Below are positions 24,539 to 35,039 of a stretch of 64,000 nucleotides of DNA, piece after piece. Positions within the stretch are counted from its first letter, which is position 1. Every line of letters begins with the position of its first letter. Source of the DNA: Planctomycetota bacterium (GTDB taxonomy: Bacteria; Planctomycetota; Phycisphaerae; Tepidisphaerales; Tepidisphaeraceae); contig JAPLNB010000155.1 of the NCBI GenBank assembly GCA_026693085.1, positions 1 to 64,000 on the forward strand. Direction: 5' to 3'. A program made the translations under genes and the position numbers. The notes beneath the pieces were generated by a model that made no database searches, was not told the DNA's origin, and saw only the letters and a program-made list of their open reading frames with translations.

Positions 24539-25843
24539 TTAATCGGGGAGTGATTTGCCTTTGGTATCCGGGGCGAGCCAGATGAGTGCCATTCCGAGGA
24601 GGTAGACGATGGGGGTGATGGTGCCGCACATTCGGGCGTAGTGGTTGTCGAAGGCGATGACGATGTGTCCCGCGGCGAGTACGGCGACGGAGGCGAGGAT
24701 GCGTCCGGTGTTGTAGGAGACGCCCTGGCCGGTAGCGCGGGCGCGGGTGGGGAAGAGTTCGGGGAGGTAGAGCGGGAACCAGCCGTAGAAGGAAGCGGTG
24801 ACTCCGCCGACGAGTGCGACCATGAGGAGGAATGCGGGGCCGTAGGTGTTCATTTTCCAGAAGAGTGTGACGCAGGCGATGAGGGAGATGGCGCAGAGGG
24901 TGAAGTAGGTTCGTGGTCGGCTGAGTTTACCGGCGATGATGGGTGTGAGGAGGCTAAAGAGGACGGCTCCAGCGGCGGAGGCGATTTGTGCGTAGGCCTT
25001 AGCGCGGGGGTTTCCGGGGTTGATTTCTTTGTCGACCCAGATGGGGATCCACTGGACGGAGGCCCAGGTTCCGATGAGGGCGATGGAGGTGAAGATGATG
25101 GCGAGGAGGGTGGTGCGTCGGAGTATTGGGGAGAAGATTTCGCGGAGGGGCTGGACGTTCTGGTGTTGCACGGCGAGCTGCCAGCGTGGTGATTCTGGGA
25201 CGAAGAGGCGGATGAAGAAGGTGAGCAGAGCGGGGCCGGCGCCGACGAGCATGACCCATCGCCAGGATTGGGGTGTGACGGGGAAGATGACGCCGCCGAG
25301 TGCGATGGTGAGGATACCGAGGTTGGCGGCGGCGCCGATGCATCCGGCGAGGAGTGGTCTTCGGTTTTGTGGCCAGCATTCCATAACGAGAGCGACTCCG
25401 AGGGACCATTCGCCGCCCATACCGAGTGCGGCGACGAAGCGTAGCGAAGCGAGGTGCCATGGGGCCTGAGCGAAGTAACCGAGGCCGGTGAAGAGGGAGT
25501 AGACGAGGACGCTGAGTGCCATGGCGCGGACGCGTCCGATGCGGTCGCCGAGCCAGCCGAAGATGAGGCCGCCGCAGGCGGCGCCGAGGAGCCAGCAGGC
25601 GGTGACATAGCCGAACCAAGCGGCGACGGATTCATCGCGGAGGGTTTGTGGGAGGGTGCTGAAGAACTCGAGGAGCGCGGGCCGTCCGATAAGAGGGAAG
25701 ATTCCTTGTTCGAGGCCGTCGAATCCCCAGCCGAGGAAGGCTGCGAGGAGGACGAGCCAGCGATCTCGCTGTGTCAGATCCGTCTGCGGCGGGATTGAAT
25801 CATAGTTCAGCACCGTTCGCGGCAGTTCTGATTGGTGTGTCAT
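24539..25843 (-). CDS. major facilitator superfamily transporter
   Basis: The 434-residue protein has about twelve membrane segments and the MFS motif between helices 2 and 3 (GWLGDRIGRVRAMAL). FLGWGFDGLEQGIFPL in helix 1, GMGGEWSLGVALVMECWP in helix 4 and SPRWQLAVQHQN after helix 6 fit the metabolite:H+ symporter group that carries organic and sugar acids. ATG 25843 has GGAG eight bases upstream; an ATG at 25873 is an alternative. The dehydratase downstream, 12 bases away, is probably cotranscribed, making a sugar-acid uptake and dehydration pair. The divergent gene at 26001 is a glucosidase. Confidence 0.87.
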   Translation of the reverse strand: MTHQSELPRTVLNYDSIPPQTDLTQRDRWLVLLAAFLGWGFDGLEQGIFPLIGRPALLEFFSTLPQTLRDESVAAWFGYVTACWLLGAACGGLIFGWLGDRIGRVRAMALSVLVYSLFTGLGYFAQAPWHLASLRFVAALGMGGEWSLGVALVMECWPQNRRPLLAGCIGAAANLGILTIALGGVIFPVTPQSWRWVMLVGAGPALLTFFIRLFVPESPRWQLAVQHQNVQPLREIFSPILRRTTLLAIIFTSIALIGTWASVQWIPIWVDKEINPGNPRAKAYAQIASAAGAVLFSLLTPIIAGKLSRPRTYFTLCAISLIACVTLFWKMNTYGPAFLLMVALVGGVTASFYGWFPLYLPELFPTRARATGQGVSYNTGRILASVAVLAAGHIVIAFDNHYARMCGTITPIVYLLGMALIWLAPDTKGKSLPD

Positions 25844-25933
25844 CGAGCGACTCCGTGAGAGAATGAGCTGCAATGCTGAAGGGAGCGATGCTAACTGATC
25901 GGGGGGGATGAGAAAAGGAGGGGCAAGGGGGCT

Positions 25934-25962
25934 TTGGTTTTGGGGCGGGGTTCAATTAGACT
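25934..25962 (+). promoter_or_regulatory. candidate promoter for the GH63-like gene
   Basis: TTGGTT (25934-25939) and TAGACT (25957-25962) are separated by 17 bases, about 32 bases before the predicted transcription-to-start interval of the ATG at 26001. TAGACT recurs as the -10 of the eno promoter. Confidence 0.4.
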
Positions 25963-26000
25963 AAGGCGGCATTGGGATCGCCGGATGAGGTGAATGTTTC

Positions 26001-28694
26001 ATGAGCGCTGTTGAGTCTTCTGATCCTGAGTCTGTTCGTCTGGCGGAGGATGGGCAGGGTGTGTCGAACTGGAAGCGGTGGGGGCCTTATTTGTCGGAGC
26101 GGCAGTGGGGGACGGTTCGGGAGGATTACTCGGCGGACGGGGATTGCTGGGAATACTTTCCGCATGATCACGCTCGCAGCCGTGCGTATCGGTGGGGGGA
26201 GGATGGGCTTTTGGGGATCACGGACCGAGAGTGCCGGGTGTGTTTTGCGGTGGCGTTGTGGAACGGGCGGGACCCGATTCTGAAGGAGCGGTTATTTGGG
26301 TTGACGAATTTGGAGGGTAACCACGGGGAAGACGTGAAGGAGCTTTATTTTTACCTGGACTCGACGCCGACGCACTCGTACATGAAGGCATTGTACAAGT
26401 ATCCGCAGGCGGAGTTTCCGTATGGTGGTCTAGTGGAGGAGAACCGGCGGCGGAACCGGCAGGTAACGGAGTTTGAGATTGCGGATACGGGGGTTTTTGA
26501 CGATGGGCGGTATTTTGACATTTTCGCCGAGTACGCCAAGGCATCGCCGAATGATATTCTGATCCGGTTGACGATTGCCAACCGGGGGGGCGAGGCGGCG
26601 GCGCTGCATGTGTTGCCGACGTTGTGGTTCAGGAATACGTGGACGTGGGGGTGTGCGCACGAGGGGTGCACGTTAAAGCCGGAGATGAAACGGACGTCGG
26701 CGACGAGCATTGAAGGGGATCATGAGACGCTGGGAAGGTTTCGGTTGGACATTGAGGCGATGGCGGAAGGGGAGGGGCCGGAGTTGCTGTTCACGGACAA
26801 TGAGACGAACTTGAAGCGGTTGTACGATGTGGCGAACGGGGGGCGGCATGTTAAGGATGCTTTTCACAATTACGTGATTCAAGGGGATGTGGAAGCGGTT
26901 AACGCGGGGTGCAGCGGAACGAAGGCGGCGGCGCATTATGTGCTGAATTTGGCGGCGAGGTCGCAACGGGTGCTTCGGCTGCGGCTGCGGGTCGGTGAGG
27001 AGGCTTCGGGCGCGTCATTTTCGGATTTTGAGCCGATTTTTTCGCAGCGTGTGGCGGAGGCGGAGGCGTTTTACACGCGGCACATTCCGCAGTCGCTTCC
27101 GGCGGCGGAGCGGCAGGTGATGCGGCAGGCATTTGGCGGTTTGCTATGGAGCAAGCAATTTTATCATTATGTGGTGGAGGACTGGCTGAGGGGCGATTCG
27201 GTGGAGCCGCGACCGCCTGGGCAGCGGAAAGAGGGGCGTAATCACGACTGGGTGCACTTGTTCAACCGGGACGTGATATCGATGCCGGACAAGTGGGAGT
27301 ATCCGTGGTATGCGACGTGGGACGCGGCGTTTCACATGATCACGATGGCGAGCATCGACCCGGACTTTGCGAAGAGGCAGCTACTGCTGTTTTTGCGGGA
27401 ATGGTACATGCATCCGAACGGGGAGTTGCCGGCGTACGAGTTCAACTTTTCGGATGCGAATCCACCGGTGCACGCGTGGGCGTGCTGGCGGGTGTACAAG
27501 ATGACTGCGCCGCGGGGGAAGCGTGACACGGATTTTCTTGCGCGAGCGTTCCAGAAACTGTTGCTGAATTTCACGTGGTGGGTGAACCGGAAGGACGTGA
27601 CGGGCAAGCATATTTTCGGTGGCGGGTTCCTTGGGCTTGATAACATTGGTGTTCTGGACCGATCGAAGCGGCTGCCGTCGGGGCAGGTTCTGGAACAGGC
27701 GGACGGGACTTCGTGGATGGCGTTCTACTGCGGGACGATGCTGAATATTGCATTGGAGCTGGCGACGGTGGATCGGACGTACGAGGACATCGCGTCGAAG
27801 TTTTTCGAGCATTTCGTGCGGATTGCGGATGCGATCAACACGGTGGGGGGGGATGGGTTGTGGTGCGAAGGGGACGGATTCTACTACGATCAGCTTCGGG
27901 CCGGGTCGAGGACGACTCGGATGTCGGTGCGGTCGATCGTGGGGCTGATTCCGCTGATGGCGGTGGAGGTTCTGGATCAGGAGACGATCGATCGTCTGCC
28001 GGGGTTTAAGAAGCGGATGGACTGGTTCATGGCGAACCGGCAGGACCTTTCGCAGCAGATCACGTATATGGCGTGTTCGTCGGCGTCGTCGCCGAGCGTG
28101 GAGGGCTGGCGCGGGAGCACGTGGTTGCTGGCGATCCCGAGCCTTTCGCGGCTGAAGGGGGTTTTGCGGCACATGCTGGATGAGAACGAGTTTCTGTCGC
28201 CGTATGGAATCAGGTCGCTATCGGCGTATCACCGTGAGCATCCGTTTGCGTTGCCGGGTGAAGGGCCGGAACGTTGCGTGCAGTATGTACCGGGCGAATC
28301 GGACACATCGCTGTTTGGGGGGAACTCGAACTGGCGCGGGCCGATCTGGATGCCGATCAACTATCTGTTGATTGAGGCGTTGGAGCGGTATGACTACTTT
28401 TACGGGGACTCGCTGCAGGTGGAATGTCCGACGGGGTCAGGGCACATGATGACGCTGAAGCAGGTTGCGCGAGAATTGGCGTTGCGGTTGTGTCACTTGC
28501 TGTTGCCGGAGCCAGTTGGTTTGCGGCCATGTCATGGGCTGGATCTGCGGTTTGCCATCGATCCTTACTTTAAGGATTTGGTGCTGTTCCATGAGTATTT
28601 TCATGCGGATACTGGGCGGGGCTTGGGCGCGAGCCACCAGACGGGCTGGACGGCGCTGATTACGCGGCTGATCGAGATTGCAGCCCAGCGATAG
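26001..28694 (+). CDS. GH63-type glucosidase
   Basis: The 897-residue protein is an (alpha/alpha)6-barrel glycosidase of the GH63 type (mannosyl-oligosaccharide glucosidase-like; bacterial members act on alpha-glucosides). Residues about 1-360 form a beta-sandwich-like N-terminal domain. The barrel carries YATWDAAFHMITMASIDPDF, a PAYEFNFSDANPPVHAWA segment with the probable catalytic Asp, SNWRGPIWMPINYLLIEALE, and FHEYFHADTGRGLGASHQTG with the probable second acid (Glu). There is no signal peptide, so it probably acts on imported or storage oligosaccharide. GAGGTG precedes the ATG at about ten bases. The plus strand remains extremely G-rich throughout. Confidence 0.82.
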   Translation: MSAVESSDPESVRLAEDGQGVSNWKRWGPYLSERQWGTVREDYSADGDCWEYFPHDHARSRAYRWGEDGLLGITDRECRVCFAVALWNGRDPILKERLFGLTNLEGNHGEDVKELYFYLDSTPTHSYMKALYKYPQAEFPYGGLVEENRRRNRQVTEFEIADTGVFDDGRYFDIFAEYAKASPNDILIRLTIANRGGEAAALHVLPTLWFRNTWTWGCAHEGCTLKPEMKRTSATSIEGDHETLGRFRLDIEAMAEGEGPELLFTDNETNLKRLYDVANGGRHVKDAFHNYVIQGDVEAVNAGCSGTKAAAHYVLNLAARSQRVLRLRLRVGEEASGASFSDFEPIFSQRVAEAEAFYTRHIPQSLPAAERQVMRQAFGGLLWSKQFYHYVVEDWLRGDSVEPRPPGQRKEGRNHDWVHLFNRDVISMPDKWEYPWYATWDAAFHMITMASIDPDFAKRQLLLFLREWYMHPNGELPAYEFNFSDANPPVHAWACWRVYKMTAPRGKRDTDFLARAFQKLLLNFTWWVNRKDVTGKHIFGGGFLGLDNIGVLDRSKRLPSGQVLEQADGTSWMAFYCGTMLNIALELATVDRTYEDIASKFFEHFVRIADAINTVGGDGLWCEGDGFYYDQLRAGSRTTRMSVRSIVGLIPLMAVEVLDQETIDRLPGFKKRMDWFMANRQDLSQQITYMACSSASSPSVEGWRGSTWLLAIPSLSRLKGVLRHMLDENEFLSPYGIRSLSAYHREHPFALPGEGPERCVQYVPGESDTSLFGGNSNWRGPIWMPINYLLIEALERYDYFYGDSLQVECPTGSGHMMTLKQVARELALRLCHLLLPEPVGLRPCHGLDLRFAIDPYFKDLVLFHEYFHADTGRGLGASHQTGWTALITRLIEIAAQR

Positions 28695-28770
28695 GGGGTG
28701 GCGGGGCGAAGCGAGAGGCAGGACTGGCGGCGGCACTTGCGTTTCGGGGCGGGTTAGGTAAAAGAAAGTT

Positions 28771-29718
28771 GTGCCTGACTTAACCATCGATGTTGCGGGA
28801 CTGAGACTGGCCAACCCGATGCTGACGTGCTCGGGGACGTGTGGGTATGCGCTGGAATATGCCGACTTCATGGACCTTTCGAAGCTTGGCGCGTTTGTGA
28901 CGAAGTCGATTACGCGTGAGGAGAGGGCGGGCAATGAGGCGGCGCGGATCGTGGAGGTGCGAGCGGGGATGCTGAACGCGATCGGTCTGGCGAATGTGGG
29001 GCTGGACCGGTTTTTGGAGGAGAAAGTGCCGCTGCTGCGGAAGATGCCGTGCCCGGTGATTGTGAATGTGGCGGGTCATTCGGTTGAAGATTACACGGCG
29101 ACGTGCGGGGCGATGAACGATTTGGAATGCGTGGCGGGGGTGGAGTTGAATGTTTCATGTCCGAATGTGAAGGATGGGCTGACGTTTGGGACGCATGCGG
29201 GGCAGTTGAAGGAGTTGACGCGGCAGGTGAAGAAGGTTCTGCCGAAGAAGCCGTTGATTGTGAAGCTGTCGCCAAACGTTGAGGACATCACGGTGATGGC
29301 GAGGGCGGCGGTGGAAGGTGGGGCGGATGCTCTGTCGCTGGTGAACACGTTTACGGCGATGGCGATAGACATTTGGAAGCAGCGGCCGCGTCTGGCGAAC
29401 GTGACTGGGGGTTTGTCGGGTCCGGCGATCAAGCCGATCGCGTTGCAGTTGGTGTCGCGGGTGTATCGGAGCGTGGCGAAGGGGGCGGGAGTGCCGATCA
29501 TCGGGATGGGTGGTATCCAATATTGGCAGGATGCGGTTGAGTTTATGCTGGCAGGAGCGACGGCGGTGGCGGTGGGGACGGCGTTGTTTGTGGATCCGAA
29601 TACGCCGATGGCGATTTGCGAGGGTCTTGTGCAGTACCTGGCGAAGATGAAGGTTGAGCGGGTGAGCGAGCTGGTGGGGGCGTTGCGGATGCCTGGGGAT
29701 GAGGCGGTGGCGGGGTGA
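28771..29718 (+). CDS. pyrD: dihydroorotate dehydrogenase, class 1 type
   Basis: This flavoprotein oxidises dihydroorotate to orotate in pyrimidine synthesis. The 315-residue protein has the class 1B length and motifs: GTCGYALEY at the N-terminus, KSITREERAGN, GVELNVSCPNVKDG with the class 1 active-site cysteine, KLSPNVEDI, and the FMN-phosphate region IIGMGGIQYWQDAVEFMLAG. It starts with GTG at 28771; the ribosome binding site is weak. No electron-transfer subunit (pyrK) is adjacent. It is convergent to the gene at 29732, 13 bases apart. Confidence 0.92.
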   Translation: MPDLTIDVAGLRLANPMLTCSGTCGYALEYADFMDLSKLGAFVTKSITREERAGNEAARIVEVRAGMLNAIGLANVGLDRFLEEKVPLLRKMPCPVIVNVAGHSVEDYTATCGAMNDLECVAGVELNVSCPNVKDGLTFGTHAGQLKELTRQVKKVLPKKPLIVKLSPNVEDITVMARAAVEGGADALSLVNTFTAMAIDIWKQRPRLANVTGGLSGPAIKPIALQLVSRVYRSVAKGAGVPIIGMGGIQYWQDAVEFMLAGATAVAVGTALFVDPNTPMAICEGLVQYLAKMKVERVSELVGALRMPGDEAVAG

Positions 29719-29731
29719 GCATATCCGTGAA

Positions 29732-31294
29732 TTATTTATCGCGTTTGAGAGGCAGGCCAAGGCGAGGGTCGTCCAGGTCGAGGCGGTACATGATCTGGTT
29801 GTAGTCGTAGCGTGGGGTTTGAAAGGGGTTTCCGGAGAAGGTGTTGCAGTAGGTTCCTTCGAAGAAGATGACCCGTCCGGCGTCCTGGTCGAAGAAGGGG
29901 TGTTGCTTGGGGTTGTAGAAGGTGTATTTGTCGTGGGTGACGATTTTTCGGGCGAAGGTCCAGGGTCCTGTGGGGGAATCGGCCTCGGCGAACCAGACCT
30001 CGCCGAGGACGGATGATCCCATTATTTGGACGCCGATCATGATCCAACGTTTGCGGTATTGGTTCCAGTAGACGGAAGCGCCGTGCATATCGACCTCTTT
30101 GTTGGTATCGATGTCGCGAAGTTGGAAGTGAGCTTCGGCGGGTGTGATTTTGTCGGCAGCGATGAGTTCGCGTTCCTCTTTTTGAGCTGTGGGGTCGGTA
30201 TTGGGTTTCCAGGCGTAGACGAGGCGTCCGTCGGGTGTTCGGTCGACGTGGGGGTTGTGTTTGTCGTACTTGGAGCCTGGGGTCAGGCAGGTGAAGGCTT
30301 CGTAGGATGCGGGATCGGTGATGGAGTTGATGTGTGCCTTGACGCGGACGGTGGGGTAGGGTGTGGGGAAGAGGAAGAAGTCGTGGGCATTGTCGTTGAC
30401 ACGGATGGGGTGGCCGCGTGGGCACCGCCACTGCTGTGCGAGGTCGAACTCTTTGTACTTATCGAAGGTCTGGGTCTGATCATTGAAGAGCATGAGGCCG
30501 TGTTCGAGCATTGTGGCGAGGTTCTTCATTCGAGAGTAGTGGGCGAGCAAGCGTTCCTGGGCGGTGTCGTCGGGGATAAGGAGAAGGCCATCGATCCAAA
30601 CGGGGCCATCGGCTTTCATGGGGGCCATTTTTCGGCTGAATCCGTTTTGATCGACGAAATAGGTGAGATCGACGCCAAGGGCGGGGTCGAGGGCGCCTTT
30701 TCCGGGGAGCAGGGACGTGGCGCCGGACATGGCGAACTGGCCGAGGGGGTATCCGGGCGTATTGGTGTCGCCCCAGAACCAGTAGAGTTTTTGGCGGTAG
30801 AGGATGGATTGGACGGAGTCTTGGCCGAGGACTTGTCCGTTGAGGAGGGGGTTCTGGGTGGGTGTTCGGAGGCCGAGGCGGACGGTGTCGGCGTAGATGC
30901 CATGGCCGGTGATGCGGTAGAGTCGTTGGGCGATGTTGATGCGTTTGATTTTGAGTTGTGCGGAAGCTCCTGGAAGTGGATGGAGCCTGGTGCCGTGGAA
31001 GCCGAAGCCGTCTTTGGGGAATTCGTAGCCGTGGCTGCGGATGTTGAAGAAGACGTCCTGGTTCATGAGTCCTGGCTCATCGAAGGCGATGATTCCGTTG
31101 CTGTCGGAGTAGTAGCGGATGTTGTTGACGGTTTCGAGTTCTACGAGCGGGACGCCTCGGCCGGTTTGTTCATCGACGACGGTGATCTGGAAGTATTTGT
31201 TTTGCGCAGCAGAAGTGGCGGAGGCGAGCAGAATGGCGGTGAGCAGGGCCATCAGTGGAAGGTGAGTCAGGATGGGTGGATTGATCTTTGGCAT
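29732..31294 (-). CDS. exported protein of unknown function, probable beta-propeller
   Basis: The 520-residue product has a cleavable signal peptide (LPLMALLTAILLASATSAAQ). Residues about 20-120 look like a small carboxypeptidase-regulatory or prealbumin-like domain (FQITVVDEQTGRGVPLVELE). The remainder has repeated Trp/Gly-rich blades (LYWFWGDTNTPGYPLGQF, GPVWIDGLLLIP, RWIMIGVQIMGSSVLGEVWF, DSPTGPWTFARKIV) that resemble GH43/DUF4185-like propellers. ATG 31294 has GGAG six bases upstream. It stands alone and is convergent with pyrD. A glycan-binding or glycosidase role is possible but I did not identify catalytic residues. Confidence 0.7.
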   Translation of the reverse strand: MPKINPPILTHLPLMALLTAILLASATSAAQNKYFQITVVDEQTGRGVPLVELETVNNIRYYSDSNGIIAFDEPGLMNQDVFFNIRSHGYEFPKDGFGFHGTRLHPLPGASAQLKIKRINIAQRLYRITGHGIYADTVRLGLRTPTQNPLLNGQVLGQDSVQSILYRQKLYWFWGDTNTPGYPLGQFAMSGATSLLPGKGALDPALGVDLTYFVDQNGFSRKMAPMKADGPVWIDGLLLIPDDTAQERLLAHYSRMKNLATMLEHGLMLFNDQTQTFDKYKEFDLAQQWRCPRGHPIRVNDNAHDFFLFPTPYPTVRVKAHINSITDPASYEAFTCLTPGSKYDKHNPHVDRTPDGRLVYAWKPNTDPTAQKEERELIAADKITPAEAHFQLRDIDTNKEVDMHGASVYWNQYRKRWIMIGVQIMGSSVLGEVWFAEADSPTGPWTFARKIVTHDKYTFYNPKQHPFFDQDAGRVIFFEGTYCNTFSGNPFQTPRYDYNQIMYRLDLDDPRLGLPLKRDK

Positions 31295-31502
31295 TGGGTC
31301 TCCGGATGTTGAAACTAATGAGGAGTGTAACATGTGGGCAGGCGGTGCAAATGGAACGAGGCATTATAGACTGTGGGATTGGGATATCGCGCTGGTTCAT
31401 TAGTAAATAAGGCCGAGCCTGATAGGATGGATATTGTGTGATCGCGTGGGGTTCGATGAGTTCGGATGCATGAATGATGATGTCTAACCGGAAGGAGACG
31501 CA

Positions 31503-32072
31503 ATGAACGCATGCAGAATCTTGATGCTCGGCATCTGTGCATTGTCAGTGGCTTTGTCAGGTGGGTGTGTGGCGAAAAGCGAGTTGACCAAGGTGGAAAG
31601 CGAGCGCGATCAGCTCAAGGCCCAGATGAAGGAAGTGACGGCAGCTCGCGACCAGAGCCAGGTGGATCTGGAGAAGGCCCGGGCGGCGGTGGGCGCCGCG
31701 GAAGCGAAGTTGAAGGCAGCCAACAACCAGTTGGCGGAGGCAAACAGCGAGGGGGCGAAGACCAAGGGCGCATTGGGCAAGGCTGAAAGCAGGGCGAAGG
31801 AACTGGAGGCGGCGGCGGCGACGTCGAGGGACGCGCAGACCAAGTTGGGGGCGGATCTGAAGGGTGCTCAGGACAAGGCACAAGCGGCGGAGAATCAGGC
31901 CAAGACGCAAAACGATCAGGTCGCGGGGCTTCGCAAGCAGGTTGATCTGCTGAGCCAGGAGAAGGCGGAGGGCGACAAGCGGTCCGGCGACTTGCAGAAG
32001 CAGGTGGACGGGTTGCGGAAGGATCTGGCGAATGCCAAGGCGGCGAGCACGACGAGGCCGGCTGGTGAGTGA
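31503..32072 (+). CDS. coiled-coil lipoprotein
   Basis: The 189-residue protein has a lipoprotein signal ending LSGGC (Cys22) and then a single long Ala/Lys/Glu/Gln-rich coiled coil with heptad character (SELTKVESERDQLKAQMKEV to KQVDGLRKDLANAKAA). AAGGAG lies five bases before the ATG. Such proteins often span the periplasm as spacers or scaffolds, comparable in layout to Lpp, but there is no sequence family I can name. It is upstream of eno but 226 bases away, so probably transcribed separately. Confidence 0.75.
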   Translation: MNACRILMLGICALSVALSGGCVAKSELTKVESERDQLKAQMKEVTAARDQSQVDLEKARAAVGAAEAKLKAANNQLAEANSEGAKTKGALGKAESRAKELEAAAATSRDAQTKLGADLKGAQDKAQAAENQAKTQNDQVAGLRKQVDLLSQEKAEGDKRSGDLQKQVDGLRKDLANAKAASTTRPAGE

Positions 32073-32151
32073 GGATTGTCGGCATTGAGTGTGTGAGGGA
32101 TAGGGGGTGGAATCGTGTGAAGGGGAGCCGCGGCTTATGGAAGTTTGTTGA

Positions 32152-33591
<1,440 letters not shown>

Positions 33592-33643
33592 TGCCGATAA
33601 TAGGGGCGGGCATCGTTCCGCCATGGAAGATCAGTTGATCTTG

Positions 33644-33671
33644 AAGGGCGAGGCAAGGCTCGCCCTTTTTT
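33644..33671 (+). terminator. intrinsic terminator of eno
   Basis: A perfect nine-base stem AAGGGCGAG/CTCGCCCTT with a GCAAGG loop runs into a T-tract, 52 bases after the eno stop. Confidence 0.92.
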
Positions 33672-33711
33672 GATTGGTTGCGTGGTTGGGAACGCGATTG
33701 CTGTAATAGCC

Positions 33712-34266
33712 ATGACGCTTACCGACCAGAGGATACCGGCCGAAGGGATGGGCACTGGGGAAGCACCGGCGTTGCCGAAGGGTGCAGCAGGCAAGAACGG
33801 CTGGACGATCGTTCTGATAAGCATTGGGATCAATCTGATTGCGTGCTGCCTGCTGATTCCGCAGGCGGACGAGAATCGGCAGCAGTTGTATGAATGCGAG
33901 AAACTGAGTGTGGACCTGGGGCACGTGAAGAAGCAGTCGCAGATGAACGAGGAGTTTATCAAGCAGATGAACGAGGATCCGGCGTTGGCTGAACGGCTGG
34001 CACAGCGGCAGTTGCACCTGATCCGCAAGGGGATGACAGTGCTGGAAATGCCTGGGGTATTGGTGTCGGAAGGGGATCGATCGCCGTTTGTTCTGGTGAG
34101 CGTGTCTCGTCCGCCGCCGATGCCGGCGTGCCCGAAGATAGGGGGCAAGTTGGCGGAGGTTTTCCGAGACTCGCGGAACCGGCTTTACCTGATTGGTGGG
34201 GGGCTGATGCTGGTGGCGACGGGGTTGGTCCTCGGCTCCACGCCGAAGGCGGATGGCGCGGTGTGA
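33712..34266 (+). CDS. membrane protein of unknown function
   Basis: The 184-residue product has two membrane segments, one at about residues 29-47 (WTIVLISIGINLIACCLLI) and one near the C-terminus (LYLIGGGLMLVATGLVLGS). Between them lies a roughly 90-residue loop with a helical, charged part (ECEKLSVDLGHVKKQSQMNE) and a beta part (GMTVLEMPGVLVSEGD). ATG 33712 is the most likely start; the frame is open to 33670 through TTG and GTG codons, and no start has a good ribosome site. It lies between the eno terminator and tsaB. No family was recognised. Confidence 0.55.
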   Translation: MTLTDQRIPAEGMGTGEAPALPKGAAGKNGWTIVLISIGINLIACCLLIPQADENRQQLYECEKLSVDLGHVKKQSQMNEEFIKQMNEDPALAERLAQRQLHLIRKGMTVLEMPGVLVSEGDRSPFVLVSVSRPPPMPACPKIGGKLAEVFRDSRNRLYLIGGGLMLVATGLVLGSTPKADGAV

Positions 34267-34272
34267 CTGGGG

Positions 34273-34314
34273 TGAATTGACAAATGATGGCAGGCGATTT
34301 TCAATTGCCCATTG
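34273..34314. repeat. intergenic word repeat before tsaB
   Basis: AATTGACAAATGATGG and TTTTCAATTGCCCATTGG resemble the CAATTG-word repeats at 19463 and 21134. It occupies most of the gap between the membrane-protein gene and tsaB. Confidence 0.5.
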
Positions 34315-34322
34315 GTATTTGC

Positions 34323-35030
34323 ATGCCCAAAGCAATTGCCATCGAGACGTCCGGCCGGGTTGGCTCGGTCGCATTGGCGGAGGGAGGTGGGATCGTTGTT
34401 GAATCGGAGTTTCCGCACGGGCTGAAACACGCGGCGGGGATGATTCCGATCATCGACGGTTTGTGCCGGGAGCGAGGGTGGTTGGCGGCTGATTTAGGGG
34501 AGGTTTACGTTTCGGCAGGGCCGGGCTCGTTTACGGGTTTGCGTATTGGGATCACGGTGGCCAAGGCGCTTGCTTTGGCGACGGGGGCGAAGATCGTAGC
34601 GGTTCCGAGCGTGCGTGTTCTGGCGGAGAATGCTCCCGCGGAGGCGGGGCATGTGATAGTGGTTCTGGATGCGAAGCGGGAACAGATTTTCACGGCGCGA
34701 TTTGAGCGATGCGGGGGGAGTTGGATCGAACGAGAGGCGGCTCACCTTGATTCGCTGATTGGGATGGTCGGTCGGTCGCCGCGGCCGGTGTATCTGATTG
34801 GGGAAGGTATTCCGTTTCACCAGAAATATATCTGTGGGGGCGATTCATCGATCCTGTTGACCGTGGAAGGCGCATGGCGGGCGAGTGCCGGGGTTGTGGC
34901 GAGGCTGGGGATGGAGATGGGGCGGAAGGGGCAGTTTTCGGATCCGTACCGGCTGATTCCGATTTACATTCGTTCGTCTGAGGCGGAGGAGAAGCGTTTA
35001 GGGGCGGAGGAGGCTGGGAAAGCGAGGTGA
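34323..35030 (+). CDS. tsaB: tRNA threonylcarbamoyladenosine biosynthesis protein TsaB
   Basis: TsaB (YeaZ) is the non-catalytic partner of the TsaD/TsaE complex that makes t6A37 in ANN-decoding tRNAs. The 235-residue protein has the ASKHA-fold N-terminus AIAIETSGRVGSVAL, and the family motif YVSAGPGSFTGLRIGITVAK near residue 60, followed by VPSVRVLAE and VVLDAKREQIFTARF. ATG 34323 (MPKAIAIETS) matches the family start; ATG 34284 would add residues encoded in a repeat. tsaD and tsaE are not adjacent. Confidence 0.9.
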   Translation: MPKAIAIETSGRVGSVALAEGGGIVVESEFPHGLKHAAGMIPIIDGLCRERGWLAADLGEVYVSAGPGSFTGLRIGITVAKALALATGAKIVAVPSVRVLAENAPAEAGHVIVVLDAKREQIFTARFERCGGSWIEREAAHLDSLIGMVGRSPRPVYLIGEGIPFHQKYICGGDSSILLTVEGAWRASAGVVARLGMEMGRKGQFSDPYRLIPIYIRSSEAEEKRLGAEEAGKAR

Positions 35031-35039
35031 TGGAGGTTG

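Noticed and set aside
30026-31312. 428-codon plus-strand frame opposite the exported propeller gene
   Set aside because: Gly/Val/Glu-rich shadow; the minus strand has a signal peptide, a ribosome site and blade motifs.
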